From Zelopaecilomyces penicillatus (taxonomy: Eukaryota > Ascomycota > Sordariomycetes > Hypocreales > Pseudodiploosporaceae), in contig VCCP01000002.1 of the NCBI GenBank assembly GCA_005765155.1, positions 2,232,001 to 2,296,000 on the forward strand: a stretch of DNA of 64,000 nt, written 5' to 3'. Below the pieces are notes generated by a model that saw nothing but the letters and a program-made list of their open reading frames with translations, was not told the origin of the DNA and ran no database searches. This document shows, piece by piece, positions 12,106 to 25,929 of this stretch (its first letter is position 1; each line of letters starts with the position of its first letter). The position numbers and the translations under genes were made by a program.

Positions 12106-15016
12106 AATATAAAAATAAAATAATATTAAATCTTTTTAAATATTTAAGAAAATCTTATTATTTTAAATATTCTTTATTAAAATAAAATATAATAATTAAA
12201 ATAATAGTTTAAATCTAATTTAAATTATTTATAGTTTAAGAAAAATCTATTTTAAATAAATCTATTATTTTAATTTAAATTACTTTTTATAATAAATATA
12301 TATTAAAGATTATAAGAATCTATTATTATATTAATTTATAAATATATAAGTATTATAATATTAATTAAATATAAAAAGGATTAAAATAAAAACTATAATT
12401 AGATTTTATTAAAAAAGATTTAATAGATATCTTTTATAATTAAAAAAAAATATAATAATTTATATTATTAAAATAATATATAATTTTAATAATATTAAAT
12501 TAATTATAATCTTAATATATTTAATAATAAATAAAGAATATAAAGAATAAGAAATTTAAAACAAAACTTTAAATAAAAAATATAATAATTAAATTAAGAA
12601 TTCTTTTATTATAAAAGCGAAGATATATAAAAGAAACTTTTAAGAGTATAAGAATAATTATATTATATTATATATAAAGAAAATTAAAAAGTTAAATAAA
12701 TATATTTAAATAATACCTTTAATAATAAATTTAAATTATAATAATTATAAAAATAAATAACATTATAAAGCTATATCCTTTTAAAATAAAAGAATTTATT
12801 TAATCTTTTATAATATAAATTATATTTATATTTTATAATAATATACTTTTTAAAGATTAAAATATTAATTAATTAATTAATTATTTTTCAAAATTAATAT
12901 CTTAATTTAAATATTCTTTTAAATTATAAATAATTAAAACCTTATTATATATATAATAAGATATTAATTTAAATTTAAGAATATAAAGGAAATTATTAAA
13001 ATATAACTTTATTAAATATATTAAATAAAAATAATATATTAAGAGGCTTATTTAAGATTTATAAACTCTTATAATAATAAAACATATTAAAATTTTTAAA
13101 TATAATAATAAAAGCTATTATTTAATTTAATATTTTAATATAATTATAATAATAATATTAAATTATAAAATATATTTATAAGAAAATACTTAATAAAGGC
13201 CTAATATTTAATAGTATTTTTTAAATATAATAAATAAAACCTAAATATAATAATTATAATATATATAATAAAAATAAATAAATATATAATATATTATTTA
13301 AAGATTAAATAAATAATAAAGTTTATTAATTAATAAAAATAATTATTAAACTTATAATAAAATTTCTTTAAAAAATTTAAAACTATTATAAAATTTATAG
13401 TAGAATTTATTTAAACTATTTAAAATTATTATAAAATTATATTATTATTATAATTTAATTTAAAAAAAATCTTTAATAAAATCTATTATAATTATTTAGT
13501 TTATATATTTAAAAGATTAAATATTTTTAATTATCTTATATAATAAATTTAAAGCTTTTTTAATAAAAGAAAATATTATCTTTTTTTAAATATTAAATTA
13601 TTAAAATCTTTTTATATAATAATAAAAACCTTTTAAAAACTCTATTTATTATTAATATTATTTCTTTTTATATTTTTATTTTATATTATTAATTATAAAA
13701 AGAATTAAATATAATTATAAATACTTTTATAAATAATATAAATTTATATATATTTTTATTAAATATATATATTAAATATGAAAATTTAAAAAGATATAAT
13801 AAATATATAAAAAATAGATAATATAAATAAAACTATAATTTGGGCTAATAATAAAATAATCTAATATAAGTTTAATATAATTTGATAATAATCTTATTAA
13901 ATTAATATAATTAATTAAATTCTTTATAATTATATTTTATTATAAACTATAATTATAAAAATATTTAAATAAATAAAATAAAACTATAAAAAAAAAATTA
14001 TTTTAATTATTTTAATTATATTAATATATAATAATTATATTATTAATATATTATTAGTATATTATTAATATATATAAAGATAATATATAATATTATAGCT
14101 TTATAATAAATATATATTATAATTTAATAATAAAAAATATAAATCTAAATATATTATATTTAAATTAAAAAGGTATTAAATAATTTATTTATATATTATA
14201 ATAGAATTATATAAAGCTATTTTAATATATAATTTTAATATATTATATAAACCTTCTTTTAAATCTATATTTTTATTATTAATTAAAATAATAATAACAA
14301 AATAAAAAGGTTTTTTAAAAAGTAAATATATAATAATATTAAAATATTAAAATTAAATAATTTAATTAATAATATATATAATAGATTTTTATATAGTCCT
14401 TATATTTAATAATATTTTTCTATTAATATAAAAAAGAAAGGAAAGCTATAAAATATATTTTAATTAATTCTTTTAAATATACAATAATTAAATAAATATA
14501 TTTAATATTAATATATAATTATAAAGAGATTTATTTATTATTTAATAAAAAAGAAATAATAAAACGTATTATAAATTAATTTTTTATCTTTATATTATAT
14601 AATATATTTTAAAATTTAAAGTATTCTTAAATTAAATCTAATTATAATTTATAATAAAAGGAAAATATATATAGTTTAACTTTAAAATATATTAAAGATA
14701 AATAATAAATAAACTATTTAATATAATAAAACAATTTTAATTATTTAATTTTAATTTTAAAAATATTTTAATTATATAATAAATAGAATACTATAATAAA
14801 AATATATTAAATCTAAATTTTATTCTTATTTTTATTATTCTTAATATAAATTTTATTATTATTAATATTATTATTATCTTTTAAAAGAATAATTAAAAGT
14901 CTTTTTTTATTAATTATTATATTATATATTATTTTAAAATTTATTTTATTATTAATAATAATTTATATTAATATTATATTATTATTAACTTTAAAATATT
15001 TTATAAATATTTATAT

Positions 15017-15120
15017 ATTAATAAATATATAATAATAAATATATTAATAAATATATAATAATAAATATATTAATAAATATATAATAATAAATATATTAAT
15101 AAATATATAATAATAAATAT
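15017..15120 (+). repeat. Tandem array of a 26-bp unit, 4 copies
   Basis: Four consecutive 26-bp units at 15017-15042, 15043-15068, 15069-15094 and 15095-15120. Each starts attaataaatatat and ends aataataaatat. They appear identical. The unit has no C or G. Confidence 0.92.
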
Positions 15121-15369
15121 ATTTATAAAATTATAATATAAATATTAAATTTTTAATTATAAAATTATAAAATAAAAAACTAGAATTAAAATAATTTTAA
15201 TATTTATATAAAATATATATAATATATAATTTAAAATTAAAATTTAATAAATATTAAAATAAAATTAAAAAGAAAACTTAATTTAATAATAAAATAAATA
15301 ATAATTTTAATAATTTAAAGAAAAATTAAAATTAAACTAAAAATATATTAATATTATAATATATTTATT

Positions 15370-15790
15370 AATTTATAAAGCTTCTTATTTTAAATATAAA
15401 ATATATATTTATTATTATATTTTTTAAAAATAACCTAGAAAATATAATAAATTAAAATTAATATAAAATTAATATAAAATTAAATATAATCTATCTTTAA
15501 GCTTTATTTATTATATATAAAATATATTTTTTATTTTATTTAATTATTTTATATAAAGAAAAAAAAGGCCTGCTATAAAATACTATATATTTAAAAGACT
15601 TATAAAAAGATAAATAATTATATAATAAATATTATTTTATTATTATAAAATATATTATAAACTGTTCTTAATTAAAGATATTATAATAATATTATTATAA
15701 AATATTAAAATTATAGTATCTTAATTTAAAAATATATATTAATAATTATATTTATAGAATTAATAATATTAATAAATATTTATAAGCTTA
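15370..15790 (+). repeat. Family F repeat fragment (copy F3)
   Basis: Lines up in the same orientation with about 49320-49750. Shared strings include actatatatttaaaa, agataaataattatataata and cttattttattattat, with scattered differences. It immediately precedes family B copy 1. No coding capacity remains and the parent element is not identified. Confidence 0.6.
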
Positions 15791-15829
15791 TTTTTATCTT
15801 TTTTTATTCTTATTTTAAATATATTTAAT

Positions 15830-17850
15830 ATCTTTATTTTAAATTATAAGCCTTATATTTAATAATATTACCTTTAAAATATAAATTAATATAAGAAATA
15901 GAATTATTAGGATTAACTATTTTTAATAATAATATTATATAATAATTTAAAAGGAGGTATTATAAGGGATAAGATAGATATTATATATACTAATATATTA
16001 AAGATTATAATACCTATAACTCTAGATATATTAGGATAAATAGGATTAAAAAGAGCTATAGTACTAAATTATAAATAAAATATAAAATACAAAAAGTTAA
16101 TAATTAAAAAAGAACTTTAATATCTATTAATTAATAAAGAAATACTTATAAAGATAATCTAGATAGCTTATTAATTTTAAGTATTTTCTAATAATATTAT
16201 AAGTATATAATATTACTTTTTATAATTAAATATAATAATTAAAAGGATTATTATAAAAATCTTTAAAAAAGATAGATTAATCTATTTAAATAATAATAAT
16301 TAAAAAAGTATTAAAAATAATTAATATCTTTATTATATAGATTATATTTTAAAAATATATATATAAATTAATTATTAAATTTAAAATTTAAAATAATATT
16401 ATATATAGATTAATTAAAGATAATCTTAATATTTTTATTATAATAATAAATTATAAGAATATAATAATAATTAAATATCTATTAAATAATATTATTATAA
16501 TATTTTTATTAATATTATATTTTAATAGATTATAAATAAGGCTATCTAGTTTTTAATATTTAAATTAGATATTTTAATTATTATAAGAATTTATATAATA
16601 TTAATAACAAGAATCCTAATATTATTATTATATTTATAAAATAAAGATTATATAAAAATTAAAATCTATTAATAAAACTTAATTAAATTAATATTAAGTA
16701 TATGTATTAAATTATCTTAAAGTATTATTATTATAAAAATAATATTTCTTTTTAAGATTATTATCTTTAAAAGTATAAATAAATTAATTAAAAAAGGTTT
16801 TCTTTTTAAAAAAGGCTTTTATAGATATAAATCTTATAATGGAATAATCTAATTAATAAAATACTTTAAATATAAATATAAGGCCTATACTTATAATATA
16901 ATAAAGATAATATATTATTTTTATAATAAAGATATAAATATATACTTTAAAGGATTTAATAAATATATTATATAAAGAAATAAGCTATTATAAAGCTATA
17001 TTACTTATATTAGCTAGTATAAAGCTTTTATAAATATATATCTTAAGAAATAAGCTAAGATAAATAAATTTAAAAAGATCTATAAATATAAATCCCTTTA
17101 ATTTAATTTAATATATTATAATATAATAAATATAATAGATATATAGCTATCTTAATATAATATAAATATTATACTCTTTAAGAATTTAATTAACTATCCT
17201 TATAAAAAACAAAATATTATTAATATTAAAATATATTTTTTTTGCTTAAATTAAAATATTAATATAGCCTTTATACTTAATATTATAATAATAATAATAA
17301 TATAAAAAAGCTATATAATTATCTCTTTTTTATAATATTATTTATATTATATTAAAATATTGAAGAACAAAGCTTAAATAAAGCTAAGATATAAATATAA
17401 TTATATAAAGAATATAATATTATTATTATATAAGAACTATTAATTAATCTATAAATAAAAATACTCTTTATTATAAAAAAAGATAAGTATTATATAATAT
17501 AAAATAATAAAATAATAATTATATATATCTATAAAAAATATAATCTTATAATATAATTATAATAAATTAATAAAAATTAAATCTATATTATTTTAAGATA
17601 AGATAAGGATATCTTTATAATATAATTTATATACTTTAAATCCTATAATAAAAGGCTATAGATTATATTATTTATAAAGGTATTTTAATCATAAGAATAA
17701 TATATCCTTATAAATAATTTTAATATATATTATTTAATATAGAATATTTATTATAAAAATTAATTAAAACCTAGATTATATTTAAGCTAGTATAATAATG
17801 GTATCTCTTTTTAATTACTTTTTATAGGATAACTATATAGGCTAGAAATA
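15830..17850 (+). repeat. Family B repeat, copy B1 (uninterrupted)
   Basis: Lines up in order with two separated segments at the right of the window: about 53990-54632, then 62613-64000. Shared blocks include the region of tattaattaataaagaaata (near 16120 and 54260), ataagg/aagctatctag (near 16530 and 62670) and aatcctataataaaagg (near 17640 and 63790). This copy lacks the 8-kb LTR element that splits the other, so it records the pre-insertion state near 16484-16495. The plus strand reads as protein-like Lys/Tyr/Ile-rich stretches broken by stops. The element class is not recognised. Confidence 0.7.
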
Positions 17851-19999
17851 ATTAATAAATTAATATCTTAAATCTAGCCTAATATAGCTTAGGATATTAA
17901 TATTAATATAATAAGATTTAATTATGTTTTATAGATAATAAGAGTTAAGATAATAATAAAATCCTATTTTTAAATTAATCTAATTAAAAAATAAATTTAA
18001 AAAATAAAAAATATAATTAAAATTAAAGAATTAATTAAATTAATCTTTTATAATTAATAGAAATATCTATATATTAATTCAAAGATAAATATATTAATAA
18101 TATAATTATAAAGTATTATAAATAATATAATATCTTAAAGATATAATAAAACTAAAGAAATATTTATATTTTAATAAAATTTAAAGTTATTTAAGAAATA
18201 GTTTAAGAATTTAAAAGAATAAGATATTATTATTATATCTTAAAATTATAAATAAACTTAAATAAACTTTATATTTTAAAAAAAGAATTATAATAAGATT
18301 CTTTATTTAATTAAAAAAGAAAATATTATATAATATATATTATGTTTTATTACTTTATTAGTTTATTAGTTTATTATCTATTAATAGCTATTTATTAAGA
18401 TAATACTTATAATATATAATAATTTATTAAATATTAAATATATTATCTATTTTAATTAAACTAATTATTATTATATAAATATTATTATAAAGCTAGATCT
18501 TTAAATAGCTAAAACACTTATTATTAATATTATAATTCTAAATAATAAAACTTATATTAATAATCCTTTAAAATAAGTAAAATAAAGAGAAAAGTTTATT
18601 TATTTTTTATAAAGATAATATAAAAAGAATCTATTATTTATCTTAATAATACTTATTTTTAATAAAGAAAAGAAAACCTAATTATAAGTATTTATTATAT
18701 TATTAAAAAACCTATATTAATAATTAAATAATCTTTTTATATTTATTAATTTTAATTAATTTAATAAGAGTATTAAACTATTAAATTAATATAAATAATT
18801 ATAAATAGGATTTTAATATAATATTATATTAAAGATAAAAAACCTATTAATAATAAAAAATATAATACTAAGATTTATATCTTTAAATTAAATCAGGAAA
18901 TACTATTTATAGCTAATAAAAGATATTAAATAAAACCTTATTTAATATAAAAAGATATAAGAAAGACCTATTATATTATTAAATAATAATAATTAAAATA
19001 TATATAATATTAATTATATATCTTTTAAGGAATTATTATAAATAATCTTATCTTTATATAATAATTTAATTATATTATCTATATTATTAATTAATTAATT
19101 ACTTATATTTAATTAAAAGTTATTTATTTACTTAAAAAAACTAAATAATTAATCTAGATTATAAACTTTATCCCTAGGAAATTTAAATATTATAAATAAA
19201 TTATAGGCTATAATATTTAAAAGATAATATAAGGTATTAATATCTTAATCTTAATCTATATCTCTAATTAATCTAAAAAAGAAATCTTTTAAAATATTAT
19301 TTTAAAATATAATTAAGTTTATAGAATTAAATAAATAGATATAATAGAATTAAGTATAGTATAGTAATATATAATTATATTATAATAATTAAAAACTTTA
19401 AAAAATTAATCTATTTAACTTTAATTTAAATAATTCTTTTAAAAGATTAAATATAATATAAATTAAATATAATATAATCTAAAAGAATATTAATCTATTT
19501 ATTAAAAGTATTTATAATAATATAATTTATTAAGCTTATATTAAAATAATCTATATAAATTTATTATAAGTATTATATAATAATATATTATATTAATAAA
19601 TTAATTTAATATTAAATAAAGAATATTAATTAATTAAAAGATTTATTAATATCTAGATCATAATATTATAAAAGAAATTTAAAATAAATAAAATTAATAT
19701 AATAAAAAGACTAATAATTATAAAGTATTTAAAAGATAATTATAGATTAAGTATTAATATTAAAGAATAAATATTAAAATTATTATAAATAATATAAGCT
19801 ATAGGATTTAAAATTATTAAATAATAATTAAGTTAAATTAATATTTATTTAAATACATTATTAAATAAATTAATCTTTTAATTATAAAAAAAGATAACTT
19901 TAAAAGAATATCTTAATTATATTTATAAAAAATAAAAAATAAAATATATTATATTATTAAAGAATAAATTACTCTTTAATATAATAATATTAAGACTTT

Positions 20000-22900
20000 A
20001 TAAAATAAATAATATAAAATTATTAGAATTAATATATATATTAAATAAGATTAAAGATTAAATATATTATAATTAAAATAATTAAATTAAATAAAATAAT
20101 TAATTAATATAAAAGTAAAATATATATAATAGATATATTTTATTTAGATTATTTAAGTAATCTAATAATTAATTAATTTAAAGATTAAATAGATTTTTTT
20201 ATAATTAAGAATATATAAACCCTTACTAATAATTAAGATATATATTATTATATAATAAATAAAATTAAATAATTTAAAATTTTTATAATATATTAAAGCT
20301 AGGATTTAATAATAGAATATATTAATAAAATAATTAATATTATTATTAAAATAATAGAAATACTTATTAAAAAAGGTATTAATACTAGATATTTAAATAC
20401 TAGATATAAAGTAATTATATCTATTGTTAAAATAAAGATAATAAAGATATTAATATTAATATTAAAGATAAGAGTATTAAGAAATATAAATAATAATTAA
20501 AGATAATTAAGTATTAAACTATATTTAAATTTATTATATATAACTTTAATAAAAGCTATTATACTTTAGATAATATTAATAAAACCCCTTTTAATTCTTT
20601 TTATAATTTATCCTTAGTATTTATAATAATAATAAATTCCTTATTTTAATAAATTCTCCTTTTTAAATTATTTATTCTATTTTCTAGATATATAATTAAT
20701 AAAGAAAAAGATATAAGAAAGGATTACTTAAAGTATAATATATATTTTAAGATAAGATCTTTATTAATATATTATATATTTATAAATAATTATATAGTAT
20801 TAAGGAAAAATATATTTAATAAATTAATTATATTATTAAATTAACTAAAAATAATGAATATAATAAATTATTCTAATAATTAAAATAAAGAAAGAATATA
20901 AAAAGGATATATATCTTTATTTTTAATAAGATTAAATTATTTAAATAAATAAAAAATAAAAAAATAAAAACCTAATAAAATATAATTATTTAAAAATTAA
21001 TATAAAGTTTATATTAAATAAAGCAATAATAATTATAATAATTAATATAGTATATTTAGATATATTAATTAATAAAAAATAGCTTTAATAAAACTTATTA
21101 AATATAATATTTTATAAAACTAATAAATTAAAATTAATATAAGAAGTACTTAATCTATTTAAAAAAAAATTAATAAAATCAGATTTGATTTTTATATTAT
21201 AAAATAAATTAATAGAAACTTAATATATATTTATTTTATAATTAATACTTAATTAATAAAGGATTTAAAACTAAATATATTATTAAAAATAAATTTTAAT
21301 TAATTATATATAACTAGAATATTATAATCTATATTTTATAAAAGGAGTATATTATTTTATCTTAGAAAATACTATAATAATAAATTATATTTATATATTT
21401 AACATATTAGATATTTTATTAATAATAAATTAAATAATAATAAATAATACTAATAAACTAATAAAATACTAATATAAATAAAAATTGAATTATTTAAATA
21501 ATTATAATAAATATAGGTATTATATTATATCCTAAGAAAATATTTATATAATATTAATCTATATAGATATAATAAATAATTAATTTAATTTATATAATAA
21601 AATAATTAAAGTATTAAATCTATTATTAAATAAGCTATAAAATAAAATTAGTATATATATAATAAATGAAAATAATATTAAGAATTAAAAAAAAAGGTTT
21701 TATTATAAAATTAAATAAGCTAAATAAAATCAAAATTAAATAAAGAGTTTATATATATATAATTAATTAAAAAGAACTTAAGGTAATTTTAAAATTAATT
21801 AAATTATATAATACATAATAAGATTAAGAAATAATCCTAATAAATAAAAAGAATAAAATAAGGATTAAACTTATCAAGGGTTAATAAAATAAGAAATTAA
21901 TAATAAAACTATATCTATTAAGACTTAAAGATAAAAGATTCCTTAATATAATAATAAATAAGCTTTATAATTAAAAATATATAGATTAAATAAGAAAACT
22001 AATATTGTTTAATTATCCTATTTTTATTATATAATAATAAAGAAATAATAAATATAAAGAAAGAATAATAATAGATTTAAAGTCATTAAATAAAATATTA
22101 ATATTAAATATCTGTATAATTCCTTTATAAAAAGAGATAATATCTTCTTTAAAAGATAAGAAATATATATTAATATTAAATATATTAGTATTTGTTTATT
22201 AGCTATTAATAAAATCTAAGAAAAGATATAAATTAATTAAACTTAAGATTAAATATTTAATATAATTATATTAAAAGTTAAGAATAATAATCTAATTATT
22301 AATTTAGTTAATTATTATTTTAATAGATTATATAATAATTAAAGAAATAATTAATTATATAAATATATTAATATTAGATTTAATAAAAATAAATTATTAA
22401 TTAATAATAATATCTATATATTTAAGTTAATATAAATTAAATATTTATTATATATTAAAAAAATTTATATTTAAAATATTATTATAATTTTAAATAATTA
22501 ATAAAGAATTATATAAAAGAAATTAAAAAAACCTATTTAATAAGAAAATAATAAATAAACTTAATAATATTTAAAAAAGAATTTATATATTTCTTTATAA
22601 CTATTATATTAAGAAATAATAAACTATACATAAAATTTAAAGAAAAATACTTATAAAATAATAAATTAATTAAGGTTATTTAAATATTAATTATAAATAG
22701 CTTTAAATAAAAGAAAATTTTAAATAAAAGATTAATAAATATAAAATTATTATTCTTAATAAAGAATATATTACTTTATTATATTAAATCTAATAATATA
22801 TAAATATTATATATATTATAAAATTATATAAAAACTATATTAATTAAAGCTTATAATTAAAATTGTTATATAGGCTTATATAAAATTATAATAGTATTAA

Positions 22901-23800
22901 AAGGTTTAATATTTTATTAAATAATAAGATAAATTAGATAATAAATTATCTTATTATAAAGTATATTTAGAAAGTTTAATAAATTATACAAAATTATTAA
23001 ATAAATTATAATTAATAATTACTTTATATAAACCTTTTTATATAATAGTTATTAATTTTATTATAAGATTATTAAAAGAAATATTATATTTATTTTAAAA
23101 AGTATTAGATTATAAATATCTCTTTAATGTAATAATAATAATAATTTATAAATAAAACAAAAAATCTATATTAATCCTACAATTAAATTATTATATAATT
23201 AAATAATAAATAAAAATCTAGCCAAGATTTTCATTATTATATAATTAAGGTATACCTAAAATAATAATTAATAATAAAGATATTAAATTTATTTTTAACT
23301 TTTAAAAAAGATTCTTTAAGATATTAATAATATATTTATATTTAAAGCTATTCAGAATTAATCTATTTAATAAAGTATTAAATAAATAAGTATAGTTTAT
23401 AAAAGTAAAAGATTAAAAAGAAAAATAAGAAATATTTAAGATTATTAAAAGATAAATAAATAAAAGAGATTAATACCTATAGATTAAATATATAATTAAA
23501 TAGAAAAGATTAATATTAAATATAATTAATAAAGAAAAAGAAAAGAATTAATTTAATTAATAGCTTAATTAATTAAAGACTATAAAAAGAAATACCTTAT
23601 TAAGATATTATAAATAAATTATCTATAAAATAAAATAAAATAAAAAAAGATAAATAAAATTCTAAAAATAAATCTATATATATTATTATTAATTATAAAT
23701 AAAAGTAAATAAAGAAAGAATAAAAGAATAAATAAGTTAAATACCTAAGATTAAAAAGATATATATATTATAAGAAAGAAAAGCATAATTAATAGGATAT
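20000..23800 (+). pseudogene. RIP-degraded Ty3/gypsy pol relic (RT and integrase)
   Basis: Plus-strand translation through stops gives a reverse-transcriptase-like run at 22120-22210 (IPL, then EIISSLKDKKYI, followed by a YQLL-like part and a RYKL motif). About 1.1 kb downstream, at 23250-23320, is an integrase catalytic run (GIPKIIINNKDIKFIFNF, matching the family pattern G-P-x-x-I-x-x-D-R-x-x-x-F-x-S-x-F). The RT-then-integrase order fits Ty3/gypsy. Upstream AT-rich DNA from about 20.0 kb may be gag and protease, but this is not shown. LTRs were not found, so the limits are approximate. Confidence 0.6.
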
Positions 23801-23806
23801 AAAAAT

Positions 23807-24128
23807 TAATAATTTAATAATTTAATAATTTAATAATTTAATAATTTAATAATTTAATAATTTAATAATTTAATAATTTAATAATTTAATAATTTAATAA
23901 TTTAATAATTTAATAATTTAATAATTTAATAATTTAATAATTTAATAATTTAATAATTTAATAATTTAATAATTTAATAATTTAATAATTTAATAGTTTA
24001 ATAATTTAATAATTTAATAATTTAATAATTTAATAATTTAATAATTTAATAATTTAATAATTTAATAATTTAATAATTTAATAATTTAATAATTTAATAA
24101 TTTAATAATTTAATAATTTAATAATTTA
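23807..24128 (+). repeat. Tandem array of 8-bp unit AATTTAAT, about 40 copies
   Basis: Uniform 8-bp periodicity from about 23807 to 24128, with a single visible variant base (G at 23996). The unit contains only A and T. It starts just downstream of the gypsy integrase relic. Confidence 0.94.
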
Positions 24129-25504
24129 TAAAACTTATGTAAAGAAATTACCTATTTAATAAATAAGCTAATAGATAAAAATTAATATATTTAATAAAGA
24201 TATTAATATATCTAATAATATAATGAGCTTATTTAAAGAATTAAAGATATTAAATAAATTATAAGATAATAGTATTAAGCTTCTTAATAAGAATAATATT
24301 ATTCTAATTAAATAATATAGATTAAAAAGCAAGAAATATAAGCTATTAAAGTTTTTTTAAGAAATACCTATAAATAAAAAACAATCTTATTATAAGGCCT
24401 TAATTAAAAAGATATTTTAATATATTAGGATAATCCTTAATAAATATAAAGATATATTCTATAAGATTATTTAAAAATATAAAATAATATAAATATTTAT
24501 AAAATATAAATAAATATTATAATATAATATAAAGAATATTAAAAAAAACTTATATTATTAAATTAAATACTTTATATATAAAAATCGATTAAATAGTTTA
24601 ATTTAATTATATAATATCCTTTTATATTATAAAGATACTTAAAATTATTATAAATAATATATATAATAATTTAATTAGTATTATTAAAATATATTATATC
24701 TTTAAATATATTTTAATAATAATTATAAATTATATAGTATAAGTAATATTTCTTATAATAAGAGTTTTATTTAAAAAATTATTCTTTTAAAAAGAAGTTA
24801 TTATTATTTAAATAAGAACTAAAAAATTAAATTATATAATTATTAATTTTATTATACTAAAAACTATATATTTAAAAATATATAATAAACTTAATTATAA
24901 TAAATAAATAAAAGTTAGTATTATAACATAATTAAATAAAAGTAATTATATTAAGGAAATTTTAATAAATATAAATAGAAAATGATTTTATAATAAGATA
25001 TTAATAATTATTAAGTAATTAAATATAAAATAAGCCTATACTTTATTTATTAATAATCTTTTTATAATATCTATTAATAATTAATATACTTAAATTAAAG
25101 AGACTTTAATATTATTAATAAAAAAAAATTCTATTATAAATAAAATATTTAAAGAATATATTAAGATTCTAATTATATTATTAAAGAATAAAAACCTTAT
25201 ATAAATCCTTAAAAAATAAAAATATCTAGTTAAAAAGATAATATAATAAAGGATAATTAAAATAATAACTCTATTATTATAAAAAGGCCTTAATTTAATA
25301 ATTATATTTAAAGAGTTAATCTTAAAATAATTATATTTATTATAAAGAATTAAAAAGTATATTAATATTAAATACTCATTAGATTAGATTAAAGTAATCT
25401 TTAAATAAATAAATAATTTTATTAAATTATTATTAATATAATATAATAAATAAATAAAAAAAGTCTAATATCTAAATAAAAAGATATTTTAATTAAAATA
25501 AATT

Positions 25505-25547
25505 ATTAAAGTAATTTATTAAAGTAATTTATTAAAGTAATTTATTA
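25505..25547 (+). repeat. Short tandem array of a 13-bp unit, about 3 copies
   Basis: Units of the form aaagtaatttatt follow one another from about 25505 to 25547. Confidence 0.8.
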
Positions 25548-25855
25548 AGATATTAATATAGAATATAATAAGATTTAAATAATTATATAATTAAATAATA
25601 AAAAGATCATCTAATCTTAGATTAATTATAATTTAATAAATACTAAAGATAAATAATAATAATAAAAGATTTAATAAATAAAGAATCTAAATAAATTATT
25701 AAATAGATTAATATAAAAAGAGACTAAATATAAGATAAATAATAAATTTAAAAATAATAATACTTTAGATTTAAGAATAAATAACTTAAAAGATAAGGAT
25801 AATAAAAGACCCTAGCTTTTCTATTAAAGGGTAATTATTATATAATATATATTAT

Positions 25856-25922
25856 TTTTTATTATTTTATTACTTTATTACTTTATTACTTTATTACTTT
25901 ATTATTTTATTACTTTATTATC
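25856..25922 (+). repeat. Tandem array of 8-bp unit TATTACTT
   Basis: About eight units of tattactt or tattattt between 25856 and 25922, then a tatctatta motif and a run of TTAA units (about 25935-25962). A shorter cognate with the same flanks occurs at 18335-18385. Confidence 0.85.
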
Positions 25923-25929
25923 TATTAAG

